DNA from: Bacillota bacterium
GTDB lineage: Bacteria > Bacillota > Bacilli > Paenibacillales > Paenibacillaceae
Assembly (NCBI GenBank): GCA_023391635.1
Contig: JAEWAQ010000032.1
Location: forward strand, 25,645-89,644
DNA: 64,000 bases
Reading direction: 5' to 3'
This document shows, in pieces, positions 33,225 to 41,887 of the stretch. The notes beneath the pieces are model-generated. The model was not told the DNA's origin and made no database searches. It saw nothing but the letters and a program-made list of their open reading frames with translations. The position numbers and the translations under genes are program-made. The stretch's first letter is position 1. Each line of letters starts with the position of its first letter.

Positions 33225-35378
33225 TTGCAATGGATGCGAATCGTGCTCAGGCATGTTGCGGCTTACAAGCTTCTAAGCTTCATTTTCCTCATCAGCCTGC
33301 TGATAGAAGTCGCCTATTCGGTGGCAGCTCCGCTCAGTCTGCAGTATCTGGTGGACGACGCGTTCGTTCCGAAAGATATCCATATGTTCCTCCTCATTCT
33401 GGCTCTCCTGTGCGGCGGGGGCCTATTGCACATTGGCGCCGGCCTTGCCGGCGATTATTCGCTTGGCAAGCTGAGCGGCGAGACGGTCCGCACGATGCGG
33501 ACGGATCTGTTCAGCCATCTGCTGCGTCAATCGATGCCGTTCTATCAACGATATCGCGTCGGCGACCTTGTAGCTCGCTTCTCGGGGGACATGGCTTCGA
33601 TCGAACGGGTGATCCGCGGGGCATGTCCGTACTTCTTGCGGGAATCGCTGGGCGTGCTGCTTGGGGTAGCGATGCTGTTCATGATCGAGTGGAAGCTGAC
33701 CTTGGCCGTGCTGGCCGGTTCCGCGCTGATGTTCGTCGGCCCCAAGCTGCTCCAGCGCCGCGCGGAGAACGCCTATGCCGGATACAAGGAAGCGCAGGAG
33801 CGCTTCTCCAATACGATCGACGAATTGGTCAAGGGGCACCGAACGGTCAAGAGCCTGCACCAGCAGGGGCGGTTCCGGGAGAAAGCCCGTCGTCAGATCA
33901 TCGAGATGTTCACGTTCGGCATGAGATCGCACATGACCGATTCGTGGATGGAGCGGCTGCCGCTGGCGGCCTTGATGTTGCTGAACGCCTTGATGATCGG
34001 CATCGGAGGATATCTGATTATCCGGGACGAGATGACCGTCGGCGCTTTCATGGCTTTCTTCACTTTATTCATGAGCGTGGGACAATCGGGTTCGGCTCTG
34101 TCGCACCTGATTCCGAATCTGATCGAATCCGGGGTGAGCTTCCGGCGGATCGGAGAAGTGCTCGCACAGCCGCCTTCCGTTCCGGAAGCCGATGAACCGG
34201 TGGAATGGCCTGCTGCGGTCCGCGAGATTCGAATGGATCATGTGACGTTCGGCTATACGGAGGATGCGGATCAACTGCGGGATGTCAGCTTGCGCATCGC
34301 GGCCGGCAGCTATGTGGCTTTCGTCGGATCGAGCGGCTCGGGCAAGAGCACGGCACTGCAACTGCTGTCCCGGCTGTACGATCCCCGGCAGGGCGCGATC
34401 ATGGCGGACGGGCTGAACCTGCGTCAAGTCAGCGAAGCTTCGCTGCGCAAGCGGGCGGGATTGGTTACGCAGGAGACGTTCCTGTTCCATGCCACGGTGC
34501 GGGAAAATTTAATGCTTGATCATGAAAACGGGACGGAAGCAGAGATGGAGGCGGCAGCGAGGAAAGCGAAAATTCACGACGTGATCGCGGGTTGGCCGGA
34601 CGGTTACGACACCTGGGTCCACTATGACGGAGGCTCATTGTCCGGAGGCGAACGCCAGCGTCTGGCGATCGCAAGGGCGCTTATCCGCGATCCGGATGTG
34701 CTGCTGCTCGACGAAGTGACGTCGGCGCTGGATCCGGCTGCCGAGGCGGATATTAACGGGCTGATCGAAGATCTCCGTCGGGAGCGGAAGAAGACGATCG
34801 TCGCCGTCACCCACCGGCTCGCTTCCGTAACGAACGCGGACAACATTTATGTATTCGAGCATGGCCGGATTGTCGAATCCGGCACGCATCAGGAATTGCT
34901 GCGGCAGTCCGGACGCTACCTGGAGCTTTGGGAGAAGCAGCAAGGGTTTCGCCTTTCGGAGGACGGACTGCATGCATCGGTGGAAGCCGAGCGGCTCGCG
35001 AAGCTGCCGTTCTTCGCGGGAATCGCGCCTTCCCTGCTGCAGGAGATCGCCGCGCTGTTCGCTACGGAAACTTGCAAAGCGGGCGAGGCAGTCGTGCAGG
35101 AAGGGGAAGAAGGACGCAAATTTTACATCATCGTTCGCGGCAAGTTCGATATTCTCAAGAAGGATCCGGATGGCAGTCGGAAGCGGGTTGCCGTGCTGCA
35201 GGACGGCGATCATTTCGGCGAAATCGCGCTGTTGCGGGATATTCCGCGTACCGCGACGGTTCAGGCGTCCACTCCGTCGGTGCTGCTGTCTGTAAGAAGG
35301 GAAGCTTTCCATCGGCTGGTCCGGCAGTACCCGCAAATCTCGGACATGCTGGAGCGTACGCTGAGGCAACGATTATGA
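33225..35378 (+). CDS. ABC exporter with C-terminal cyclic-nucleotide-binding domain
   Basis: One polypeptide carries a six-helix ABC_membrane domain (about residues 15-300), an ATPase (Walker A G-S-S-G-S-G-K-S-T near residue 369, signature L-S-G-G-E-R-Q-R, Walker B V-L-L-L-D-E-V-T-S-A-L-D) and a cNMP-binding domain (about 590-717) whose phosphate cassette F-G-E-I-A-L-L-R-D-I-P-R-T-A-T-V is intact. It has no C39 peptidase domain. The TTG at 33225 is chosen because GGGAGGCG is 8 nt upstream. It heads an operon with GNAT-like proteins and a small peptide. Export gated by a nucleotide signal is inference. Confidence 0.9.
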   Translation: MQWMRIVLRHVAAYKLLSFIFLISLLIEVAYSVAAPLSLQYLVDDAFVPKDIHMFLLILALLCGGGLLHIGAGLAGDYSLGKLSGETVRTMRTDLFSHLLRQSMPFYQRYRVGDLVARFSGDMASIERVIRGACPYFLRESLGVLLGVAMLFMIEWKLTLAVLAGSALMFVGPKLLQRRAENAYAGYKEAQERFSNTIDELVKGHRTVKSLHQQGRFREKARRQIIEMFTFGMRSHMTDSWMERLPLAALMLLNALMIGIGGYLIIRDEMTVGAFMAFFTLFMSVGQSGSALSHLIPNLIESGVSFRRIGEVLAQPPSVPEADEPVEWPAAVREIRMDHVTFGYTEDADQLRDVSLRIAAGSYVAFVGSSGSGKSTALQLLSRLYDPRQGAIMADGLNLRQVSEASLRKRAGLVTQETFLFHATVRENLMLDHENGTEAEMEAAARKAKIHDVIAGWPDGYDTWVHYDGGSLSGGERQRLAIARALIRDPDVLLLDEVTSALDPAAEADINGLIEDLRRERKKTIVAVTHRLASVTNADNIYVFEHGRIVESGTHQELLRQSGRYLELWEKQQGFRLSEDGLHASVEAERLAKLPFFAGIAPSLLQEIAALFATETCKAGEAVVQEGEEGRKFYIIVRGKFDILKKDPDGSRKRVAVLQDGDHFGEIALLRDIPRTATVQASTPSVLLSVRREAFHRLVRQYPQISDMLERTLRQRL

Positions 35379-35412
35379 CCCGCCTCCAGCAGGCAGACAA
35401 GGAGCTTACATC

Positions 35413-35928
35413 ATGACGATACATTTCAAACACTGTGTCAGTGAAGATGAGCTGGCCGAGGTCAGCTTGTTCCTGCTCGATCGTAAGCACGACTTGCATC
35501 CTTCCTTCAGGACGCTGGACATGGTGACCCTGCTCTATCAATACATCACCCAGGGTCATCTGCATTGCGGTGTTGACCGGGACGGCCGCATCGTTGGCGC
35601 CTTCGCCTACTACGTGGGCGCTCCGGAGGAGGAGTTCGCGGACCGGACATTCGTGCTGATCGACATCGTGATCTCGGATAGAGCTTACCGGGGGACCCGG
35701 TTTTTCTTGAACTGTCTGGACTATATGGAAGGTATTGTCCGGAAGGATCATCCCGAAGTCGATAAGGCCAGATTCGCCGCCCTGGCGGACAACAGCTATC
35801 TGTGCAAGCTCTATGCCAAGTTCGCTGAGCCTTGCTACAGGCGGGAAGGCGTTAGCGGACCGGAAATGGTTTTTAGCGAACGAATTGACATAATATGCTC
35901 TACCCTGCGGAAATATAAACACGTATAA
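35413..35928 (+). CDS. GNAT-fold (acetyltransferase-like) protein 1
   Basis: 171 residues with a diverged GNAT fold: strand D-I-V-I-S-D-R-A-Y-R-G-T-R-F-F near residue 81 stands where the acetyl-CoA loop Q/R-x-x-G-x-G/A would be, and N-S-Y-L-C-K-L-Y-A-K-F follows. The loop is not canonical (R-G-T-R-F), so activity needs testing. It follows the exporter by 34 bp and precedes a 35-codon gene by 42 bp. A modifying role on the peptide is possible but inferred from order only. Confidence 0.72.
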   Translation: MTIHFKHCVSEDELAEVSLFLLDRKHDLHPSFRTLDMVTLLYQYITQGHLHCGVDRDGRIVGAFAYYVGAPEEEFADRTFVLIDIVISDRAYRGTRFFLNCLDYMEGIVRKDHPEVDKARFAALADNSYLCKLYAKFAEPCYRREGVSGPEMVFSERIDIICSTLRKYKHV

Positions 35929-35970
35929 TAAGTTTCAATTCAACTTGTCAAACAAAGGAGGTCATTCGGC

Positions 35971-36078
35971 ATGTATCCTACGCCAGCTACAGGCAGCAAG
36001 GATGTCAAGAAGGGCAGCGGCTTCGGCAGAATCGTGCTCGTCAACGATTCCTTGCGCGCACAGCTTGCTCTGAAATAA
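35971..36078 (+). CDS. 35-residue peptide, candidate RiPP or signal precursor
   Basis: The ATG at 35971 is preceded 9 nt upstream by AAAGGAGGT, a near-perfect anti-SD match, the strongest ribosome site in the operon. The peptide begins M-Y-P-T-P-A-T-G-S-K-D-V-K-K, then G-S-G-F-G-R-I, and ends A-Q-L-A-L-K. Its TAA shares a base with the ATG of the following GNAT-like gene (TAATG), so translation is coupled. It has no signal peptide or cysteine. Flanked by two GNAT-like genes and downstream of an ABC exporter, it resembles a small substrate for modification and export. I know no such family. Confidence 0.65.
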   Translation: MYPTPATGSKDVKKGSGFGRIVLVNDSLRAQLALK

Positions 36079-36605
36079 TGGCTTATTTCATTCGGCCTTG
36101 CACGCTTGAGATGGATTTCGAAACGTATATGCGGTTCGTCATCCGACATCACCGGGAGCTCGGGCTGCCGTACGCGTTCGCCGTGAAGCTGAGTTTCATG
36201 GCGAGCCCCCTCGCGTTGGGACAAGCGTTGCTTGTCGTTGACGAGGATTCCTGGGAGCTCGTCGGCGCGGCCGGATTCGTGTACGGCACCGGCGCCGGCG
36301 AGTACGAGGACCGTCATATTTGTCAACTGGAAGTCGCGTTCCTGTTGGAGCCCCAGAGAAGGACACGGCTGTTCGCCCGAGGCATGCAGGCTGTCGTCGA
36401 ACTGGCCGAGCGGAACAATCCGGACATCCGGTTCTTGCAGTTCTGGGTGCCCGCGGATTGGACTCGGTCGGAAAGGATCGTGCGCAAGCTGCTGTCTTTG
36501 CCCGGTTCGAACGTGCGCGAGGATAACGGAATGGCGCTGTGCCGATTGCCGTTCGATGAGCTTGCGCGCTATTGCGAGCGATTGAACGTCAGGCGAACGG
36601 CATGA
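36078..36605 (+). CDS. GNAT-fold (acetyltransferase-like) protein 2
   Basis: 175 residues, GNAT-like, with V-G-A-A-G-F-V-Y-G-T near residue 54 and a central strand-loop E-V-A-F-L-L-E-P-Q-R-R-T-R-L-F near residue 80, where R-R-T-R-L replaces the usual acyl-CoA loop. The ATG at 36078 overlaps the stop of the peptide gene (TAATG), so it is expected at a fixed ratio to the peptide. Similar in size to the upstream GNAT-like protein but clearly not a recent duplicate. The operon ends here at a strong terminator. Confidence 0.72.
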   Translation: MAYFIRPCTLEMDFETYMRFVIRHHRELGLPYAFAVKLSFMASPLALGQALLVVDEDSWELVGAAGFVYGTGAGEYEDRHICQLEVAFLLEPQRRTRLFARGMQAVVELAERNNPDIRFLQFWVPADWTRSERIVRKLLSLPGSNVREDNGMALCRLPFDELARYCERLNVRRTA

Positions 36606-36610
36606 ATAGT

Positions 36611-36665
36611 AGGAAAACAAGACTGCCTCTAAGCGACATTCGCTCGAAGGCAGTCTTGTTTTCCT
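36611..36665. terminator. Bidirectional intrinsic terminator
   Basis: Perfect 18-bp arms, AGGAAAACAAGACTGCCT (36611-36628) and its complement (36648-36665). The A-run on one side and T-run on the other suit termination in both directions for the convergent operons. Confidence 0.9.
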
Positions 36666-37549
36666 TACATCCGCGCTTTCAGGAACTTCACCGCGGCGGA
36701 GATGTCCGATTCCGGGTTCGCGCCGACTTCGCGCTCGATCGTCAGGTAGCCGCCATAGTTGATATCGCGCAAAGCTTGCAGGTAGGCCGTCCAGTCGACA
36801 CTGCCTTCGCCGAGCGGCACTTCGCGGAACGCGTCGCCCGATTCGGCGTCCTGAGCGATCTTCGCATGATCCAGCGGATCAAAGCCAAGCGCGCCGTAGA
36901 TGAGCCGAGGATCGACCTCGCGCAGCCGAATGCCGTCCTTGGCATGCGTGTGCACAATGTAGTCCTTCAGATTATGGACGCCCTGCGCCGGGTCGTCGCC
37001 GGTGACCATGACCATGTTGGCCGGGTCGAAGTTGACGGACACGCCCTTGGAGCTGAGGCCGTCGAGGAAGCTCTTCAGATGCGCCGAAGTTTCAGGGCCC
37101 GTCTCGATCGCGAAGTAAGCGTTCATGCTCGTGGCGTAGCGGCTGAGCTCGTCGCAAGCCAGGTGCATCGACTCATACACTTCGCTGTTCTTGTCGTCAG
37201 GCACGATGCCGATGTGCGTCGTGACGATATTCGTGCCCAGCTCTACGGCCAGGTCGAGGATGCGCTTGGATTTCTCGATTTTCTCGGGGTTCTTGGTCTT
37301 GTCTTGGAAGCCGTGACCGCCAAGGTCGCCTACGAGCGCCGAGATTTCGAGCCCGAGCGACCCGATGTAGGTTTTCAACTCCTTGCGGGCAGCCGCCGTG
37401 AGATTCGCGGGATCCAGTTCTCCGGATACGGCGTACATCTGCACCCCGTCCGCGCCTACTTGCTTCGCCTTCACCAATCCTTCGCGCACGCCTACCCGAA
37501 AGCTGTCCACGATGACGCCGATTTTCCAAGGATTCACGATACCGGACAT
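36665..37549 (-). CDS. Sugar phosphate isomerase/epimerase (xylose isomerase-like TIM barrel)
   Basis: AP_endonuc_2-type TIM barrel of 294 aa. Motifs are A-I-E-T-G-P-E near residue 145 (metal Glu), V-N-F-D-P-A-N-M near residue 171 (metal Asp), V-H-T-H-A-K-D-G near residue 203 (metal His) and T-I-E-R-E-V-G near residue 273 (metal Glu). The ATG at 37549 follows AAAGGAG by 8 nt; homologues start here. It lies 55 bp downstream of a Gfo/Idh gene with which it probably catalyses successive sugar or inositol-like conversions. Substrate not predictable. Confidence 0.88.
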   Translation of the reverse strand: MSGIVNPWKIGVIVDSFRVGVREGLVKAKQVGADGVQMYAVSGELDPANLTAAARKELKTYIGSLGLEISALVGDLGGHGFQDKTKNPEKIEKSKRILDLAVELGTNIVTTHIGIVPDDKNSEVYESMHLACDELSRYATSMNAYFAIETGPETSAHLKSFLDGLSSKGVSVNFDPANMVMVTGDDPAQGVHNLKDYIVHTHAKDGIRLREVDPRLIYGALGFDPLDHAKIAQDAESGDAFREVPLGEGSVDWTAYLQALRDINYGGYLTIEREVGANPESDISAAVKFLKARM

Positions 37550-37604
37550 GTCAACACGCTCCTTTATCCTCTTGTATTGCATTCATTATAGCCGATTCAA
37601 CGCC

Positions 37605-38666
37605 TTACAGCCGAATTTCGGCGCCTTTCGCTGCCGATTCATAGATGCCGCACAACATTTTCATCATCTGGACCCCATCGGTGACCGGACTAAGCGGCTG
37701 TTCGCCGTTCGCGACGCATGCGACGAAATGGTTGATCTCGTTCTGGAAAGCCTGATCCGCCGAGAATCCGGCTTTGTTGTCAAGCTGTGGTTCGATGTTC
37801 AGAATCGTGTTGTGCTTCTCGGAGACCATGACGATCTGGGGGTCGATCTCGAACCCGCCTTTATCGCCGAACAGCTTCACGCTGCCTTCATCCTTCTTGG
37901 CATGCAGAGTAAAACTGACGTCGACCATGATCGATGCGCCGTTCTCAAAGCGGATGATCGCATTGGCGAGATCCTCCACCGTATTCTTGGACGCATCGTA
38001 GTCAGCTGCTTTGTAGAAGGACAAATGTTGAATGTGCGAGCGATTGCCCAGCTTGCGGTAAGCGTTGCCGCTCACGGATATCGGCTTGGGTCGGCCCATC
38101 AAGTACCAGCACAAGTCAATGACATGCACGCCGATGTCGATGAGCGGCCCGCCGCCGGACCGTTCGACGTCCGCGAACCAGCCTCCCGGATTGCCCAACC
38201 GGCGAATGGTTGAAGCTTTGGCGTAATACAGCTCCCCGAACTCGCCCTGATCGACGAAATCGCGCAGCATCATGACGCCGGGATCGTACCTGCGGACGAA
38301 GCCGACCTGCAGCAGCTTGCCTGACTCGCGAACCGCCCGCTCCACCTCGTAGGCTTCTTCCACCGTGCGGCACAACGGCTTCTCAACGAGGACATGCTTC
38401 CCCGCTTGCAATGCCGCGATGCTGATCGGCGCGTGCGTGTTGTTCCAGGTGCAGATGCTGACGGCGTCGATGTCCGGGTCTGCCAGCAACGCGCGATAGT
38501 CCGCGTACACTTTGCCTGCGCCATACTTCTCGGCCACAGCGCGCGCCCTTGCTTCGTTCACGTCGCAGATGGCGACGATGTCCGCGCCCGGGTTGTTCTT
38601 GTACGAATTGAGATGCAGCGATGCGATGGAACCGGTTCCGATGACGCCGATGCGAATGTTCCCCAT
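37605..38666 (-). CDS. Gfo/Idh/MocA family oxidoreductase
   Basis: 353 aa with the N-terminal Rossmann motif G-V-I-G-T-G-S-I-A-S and the conserved lysine motif V-E-K-P-L-C near residue 94, plus the second-domain G-G-G-P-L-I-D-I-G-V-H-V-I-D near residue 167. It is a complete, canonical member, unlike the one at 3960. AAGGAGA precedes the ATG at 38666. Divergent from the AraC regulator at 38817, which probably controls it and the TIM-barrel gene. Confidence 0.92.
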   Translation of the reverse strand: MGNIRIGVIGTGSIASLHLNSYKNNPGADIVAICDVNEARARAVAEKYGAGKVYADYRALLADPDIDAVSICTWNNTHAPISIAALQAGKHVLVEKPLCRTVEEAYEVERAVRESGKLLQVGFVRRYDPGVMMLRDFVDQGEFGELYYAKASTIRRLGNPGGWFADVERSGGGPLIDIGVHVIDLCWYLMGRPKPISVSGNAYRKLGNRSHIQHLSFYKAADYDASKNTVEDLANAIIRFENGASIMVDVSFTLHAKKDEGSVKLFGDKGGFEIDPQIVMVSEKHNTILNIEPQLDNKAGFSADQAFQNEINHFVACVANGEQPLSPVTDGVQMMKMLCGIYESAAKGAEIRL

Positions 38667-38816
38667 GCGACAGCTCTCCTTCTAACGAAATTTGTTCAAG
38701 AAGTTGGGCGAGGTCGCCTCGCCTTGTCACTTCGTATTATAATAGGCTGAGCAGGGGTTGCCATGGCTAAGCATGCTTATTATTTGCACGATTGTGCGAT
38801 AGTGGAGGGATGTACA

Positions 38817-39692
38817 TTGAAAGACGTAGCTTTTCGGGAACCGATGCCGATGCCGAATCCGTCGTTTCCGGTGAAATTGCATCCCCGCCATAATCGCAAG
38901 ATGGCCGTCGGGGAGACGTTATTCGTTCCCCATTGGCATGAGCATATCGAATTTCTCTACTTCGTTGCGGGCAGTGCAGTCGTGGAATGCGGCTCCCAGC
39001 CGGTGAGCTGTGGAAGCGGCGATCTGTGCGTGGTGAACAGCAACGAGCCGCATTATGGGATTTGCGCTTCCGAGGATTTATCCTATTATGCGGTGATTGT
39101 CGATCTGTCCTTGCTTCACAGTCATGCTTGGGATGCTGTGGAGATGAAGTATATCACGCCGATTACGCGGAACCGGATCTTGTTTCAAAATCGGATCTCA
39201 GGCGACGAAGCGGTCACGGAGTGCATGCTGGCGATCATTCGGGAGCTGGAGCGGCAGGAGCTCGGCTACGAGCTGTCGGTCAAGTCCCATCTGTACGGAT
39301 TGGTGTCCTTGCTCGTACGCAAGTACGTGGCGACGCCGAAGGAGCTGGACGCCTACCGCTATCGCCTGAAGGAGCAGGAGCGGCTGGCGCCGGTGTTCAT
39401 CTACATCGACGAACATTACCGGGAGAAGTTGAGCGTCCAGCAGCTCGCCGACCTCGCCGGGCTGAGCCGATATCATTTCAGCCGGCTGTTCAAGCTGGTA
39501 ACGGACAAGTCGCTGGTGGAATACATCAATCTCATCCGCATTAACAAGTCGGAGAGCCTGCTGCGGAACAAGGCGCTCAACATTTCCGAAATCGCGCTCG
39601 CGACGGGCTTCAGCGACATCTTCTATTTCAGCCGCACGTTCAAGAAGCTCAAGAAGGTGTCACCGTCGGAGTGGCGGAATTTCGAGAGTTGA
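38817..39692 (+). CDS. AraC family transcriptional regulator
   Basis: A cupin-like sensor domain (P-H-W-H-E-H-I-E-F near residue 43) is followed by two helix-turn-helix motifs (L-S-V-Q-Q-L-A-D-L-A-G-L near residue 207, S-E-I-A-L-A-T-G-F-S-D-I-F-Y-F near residue 258). The TTG at 38817 is favoured because GGAGGG lies about 7 nt upstream; an ATG at 38763 in the same frame has no ribosome site. It is divergent from the Gfo/Idh-isomerase pair, which it likely controls in response to a sugar. Confidence 0.88.
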   Translation: MKDVAFREPMPMPNPSFPVKLHPRHNRKMAVGETLFVPHWHEHIEFLYFVAGSAVVECGSQPVSCGSGDLCVVNSNEPHYGICASEDLSYYAVIVDLSLLHSHAWDAVEMKYITPITRNRILFQNRISGDEAVTECMLAIIRELERQELGYELSVKSHLYGLVSLLVRKYVATPKELDAYRYRLKEQERLAPVFIYIDEHYREKLSVQQLADLAGLSRYHFSRLFKLVTDKSLVEYINLIRINKSESLLRNKALNISEIALATGFSDIFYFSRTFKKLKKVSPSEWRNFES

Positions 39693-39721
39693 CCGTTCGC
39701 TTCATCCGATTGCCCCGCGCC

Positions 39722-39777
39722 TTTACAGCAAAGGAGAAGAATGCGTATAATAGTTGCAGTCAGGTGGTCAGGCCACC
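39722..39777 (+). promoter_or_regulatory. Sigma-A promoter and FadR-type operator of the GntR operon
   Basis: TTTACA (39722-39727), 18-bp spacer, TATAAT (39746-39751). Just downstream, GGTGG (39763-39767) and CCACC (39773-39777) form an inverted repeat of the kind bound by FadR-subfamily GntR repressors. Its position past the -10 suggests autorepression of the regulator and the genes behind it. Confidence 0.7.
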
Positions 39778-39823
39778 ATACCAAATTAAGTACATCATTT
39801 ACATCCGTTTGGGGGCCAAGCCA

Positions 39824-40528
39824 TTGAAGTTGATGCCGATCCAGAAGCAGCGCGTCTATCAAATGATTATTGAACAAATTAAAACATCGGTGGAAAACGG
39901 CGATCTGAAGCCGGGAGAACGCTTGCCTTCCGAACGCGATTTGGCGGAAAGCTTGAATGTATCGCGAAGCGCGGTGCGCGAGGCGTTCAGCGTACTGGAA
40001 GCTTCGCGGCTCATTCGTGTCCAGCCGGGGGTAGGCGTATTCCTGGAATCGGATGCGAACAAGGAAATCGTCGCTCGGCTAAGCGAGATGATAACCTCCC
40101 GGGAATCCGATCTGCAGTTGGTACAATTATTGGAGGTTCGGCAGGCATTGGAGTCCCAAGCTGCCTATCTGGCAGCGATCCGAAGATCTCAGGCCGACAT
40201 TCGTGCGATTCGACAAGCTTACGACAGGCTGGCGACATCGGTCGCGGGAGGGCAGGTTGCGGCGGAGGAAGATCTGCGGTTCCACATGACGATCGTGGCG
40301 GCGGCCGACAACCCGATGCTGGCGGAAGCCGTTAAGCTGATCTCCGATCGATGCTTGGCCGGCTTGCACGTCAGCCGCAGCGAAAGCATCCGCATTCCGG
40401 GTAAGAGTGCTGAGGTGCTGGAAGAGCATGAACGGATCATGCTTGAGATCGAAGCCCAGAATCCCGGTCAGGCCCAGCAGGCGATGTGGGATCATCTGTA
40501 CAATGTCAAAACGCGATATCTACTGTAA
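39824..40528 (+). CDS. GntR/FadR-family transcriptional regulator
   Basis: Winged-helix N terminus (P-G-E-R-L-P-S-E-R-D-L-A-E near residue 25, A-V-R-E-A-F near residue 47) and an all-helical FCD ligand domain (from about residue 95; F-H-M-T-I-V-A-A-A near residue 152 contributes metal/ligand histidines). FCD regulators of this kind respond to lactate, glycolate or other small acids, matching the enzymes downstream. The TTG at 39824 has GGGGG 8 nt upstream; ATG 39833 is an alternative. First gene of the operon. Confidence 0.88.
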   Translation: MKLMPIQKQRVYQMIIEQIKTSVENGDLKPGERLPSERDLAESLNVSRSAVREAFSVLEASRLIRVQPGVGVFLESDANKEIVARLSEMITSRESDLQLVQLLEVRQALESQAAYLAAIRRSQADIRAIRQAYDRLATSVAGGQVAAEEDLRFHMTIVAAADNPMLAEAVKLISDRCLAGLHVSRSESIRIPGKSAEVLEEHERIMLEIEAQNPGQAQQAMWDHLYNVKTRYLL

Positions 40529-40555
40529 GGCAGTTGAACGAAGGAGGAAATCGCG

Positions 40556-41887
40556 ATGAATTCAGCTATGCTCCCTCGTATGGTTAAGGTGCGTCAGAAC
40601 TTTCCGAACGAACGAATTGCCGATTTGGAGCATGAGGTTCGAAACGGCGTGGCGGCGTGCGTCAGGCACAGGAGCTTGCCGCCCGGCGCAAAGGTTGCGA
40701 TCACGGCAGGATCAAGAGGCATCCGGCATATTGTCGACATCCTCAAATACACGGTGGAAGCTTTGAAACACCATGGCTGCAAGCCTTATCTGATTTCGGC
40801 CATGGGCAGCCATGGCGGCGGGAATAAGGAAGGACAGGCAGCCGTACTAACAAGCTTGGGTATAACTGAACAGACAGTCGGCGCTCCGGTCATCGCATCC
40901 GATGAGACCTTGCTGATCGGCGCCACTTCGAAGCAGGCTGCAGCCGCTCCGTATGCCGGATTATGCACGGTTGAAGGGCTTCAGGTCTATGTTGCGAAGG
41001 AAGCGATGGAAGCGGACGCCGTGCTGGTCGTGAACCGGATCAAGCCGCATACGGCTTTTCATGGCGAATATGAAAGCGGACTGATGAAGATGCTGGCGGT
41101 CGGCCTGGGGCGTGCGCCGGGTGCGGACAGCGTACATCGGTTAGGTGCGGACCAGATGGCGCAGGCGATTCCTTCGATTGCCGCGCACATCTTGTCCCAT
41201 GCGCCCATATGGGGATGCCTTGCGATTGTCGAGAACGGCTACGATGAGCCGGCGCTGATTCAAGGCGTTCCCGCAGAGCATATCCCCGCGGAAGAACGAA
41301 AACTGCTGCAAATCGCCAAAGGCTATATGCCGTCGATTCCCGTGCGGGACATCGATCTGTGCATGATCGGCGAAATGGGCAAAAACTACAGCGGAACCGG
41401 CGTCGATACAAATGTGGTCGGCAGAATGAAGATCACCGGCGTTCCCGAACCTGCGGAACCGGGCATTCGCTATTTGGCGATTCTCGGCTTATCCGAGCCT
41501 TCCCACGGCAATGCGACGGGAATCGGATTGGCCGACTTCACCACCCGGCGGGTGGTGAAGCAGATCGATTGGCAGGCAACCTACCTGAACTGCTTGACCA
41601 GCGGATTTACGGCTCGCGCAGCCACTCCGATCATCGCGCAAGACGATAAGGACGTACTGGAGAAAGCGATGTTTGCGCTGAAGACGGAGCATCCGGAGCA
41701 GCTTCGCCTGGTTATTCTCAAAAATACGCTGCAGCTCGATGAACTGTGGGTTTCGGAGAGTCTCTATGAGGAACTCGGGAACCGGCCGGGCATTGAAGCT
41801 GTCGGTGCGCCATTTCCATTGACATTCGCCGGGGACGGCGCCTTGGAGTTGGTCTCTCACATGAAAGGGGAGGGGGGAGGACATTGA
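40556..41887 (+). CDS. LarA-like lactate racemase domain (DUF2088) protein
   Basis: 443 aa with A-M-G-S-H-G-G-G near residue 82 and V-V-N-R-I-K-P-H-T-A-F near residue 158, features of the LarA superfamily whose founding member uses a nickel-pincer cofactor to racemise lactate. Many family members racemise or epimerise other 2-hydroxyacids, and no LarB/LarC/LarE cofactor genes are visible here. Placed before GlcD/GlcF, it could turn an L-2-hydroxyacid into the D form for oxidation (inference). GAAGGAGG precedes the ATG; its stop overlaps the GlcD start (TTGA). Confidence 0.85.
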   Translation: MNSAMLPRMVKVRQNFPNERIADLEHEVRNGVAACVRHRSLPPGAKVAITAGSRGIRHIVDILKYTVEALKHHGCKPYLISAMGSHGGGNKEGQAAVLTSLGITEQTVGAPVIASDETLLIGATSKQAAAAPYAGLCTVEGLQVYVAKEAMEADAVLVVNRIKPHTAFHGEYESGLMKMLAVGLGRAPGADSVHRLGADQMAQAIPSIAAHILSHAPIWGCLAIVENGYDEPALIQGVPAEHIPAEERKLLQIAKGYMPSIPVRDIDLCMIGEMGKNYSGTGVDTNVVGRMKITGVPEPAEPGIRYLAILGLSEPSHGNATGIGLADFTTRRVVKQIDWQATYLNCLTSGFTARAATPIIAQDDKDVLEKAMFALKTEHPEQLRLVILKNTLQLDELWVSESLYEELGNRPGIEAVGAPFPLTFAGDGALELVSHMKGEGGGH

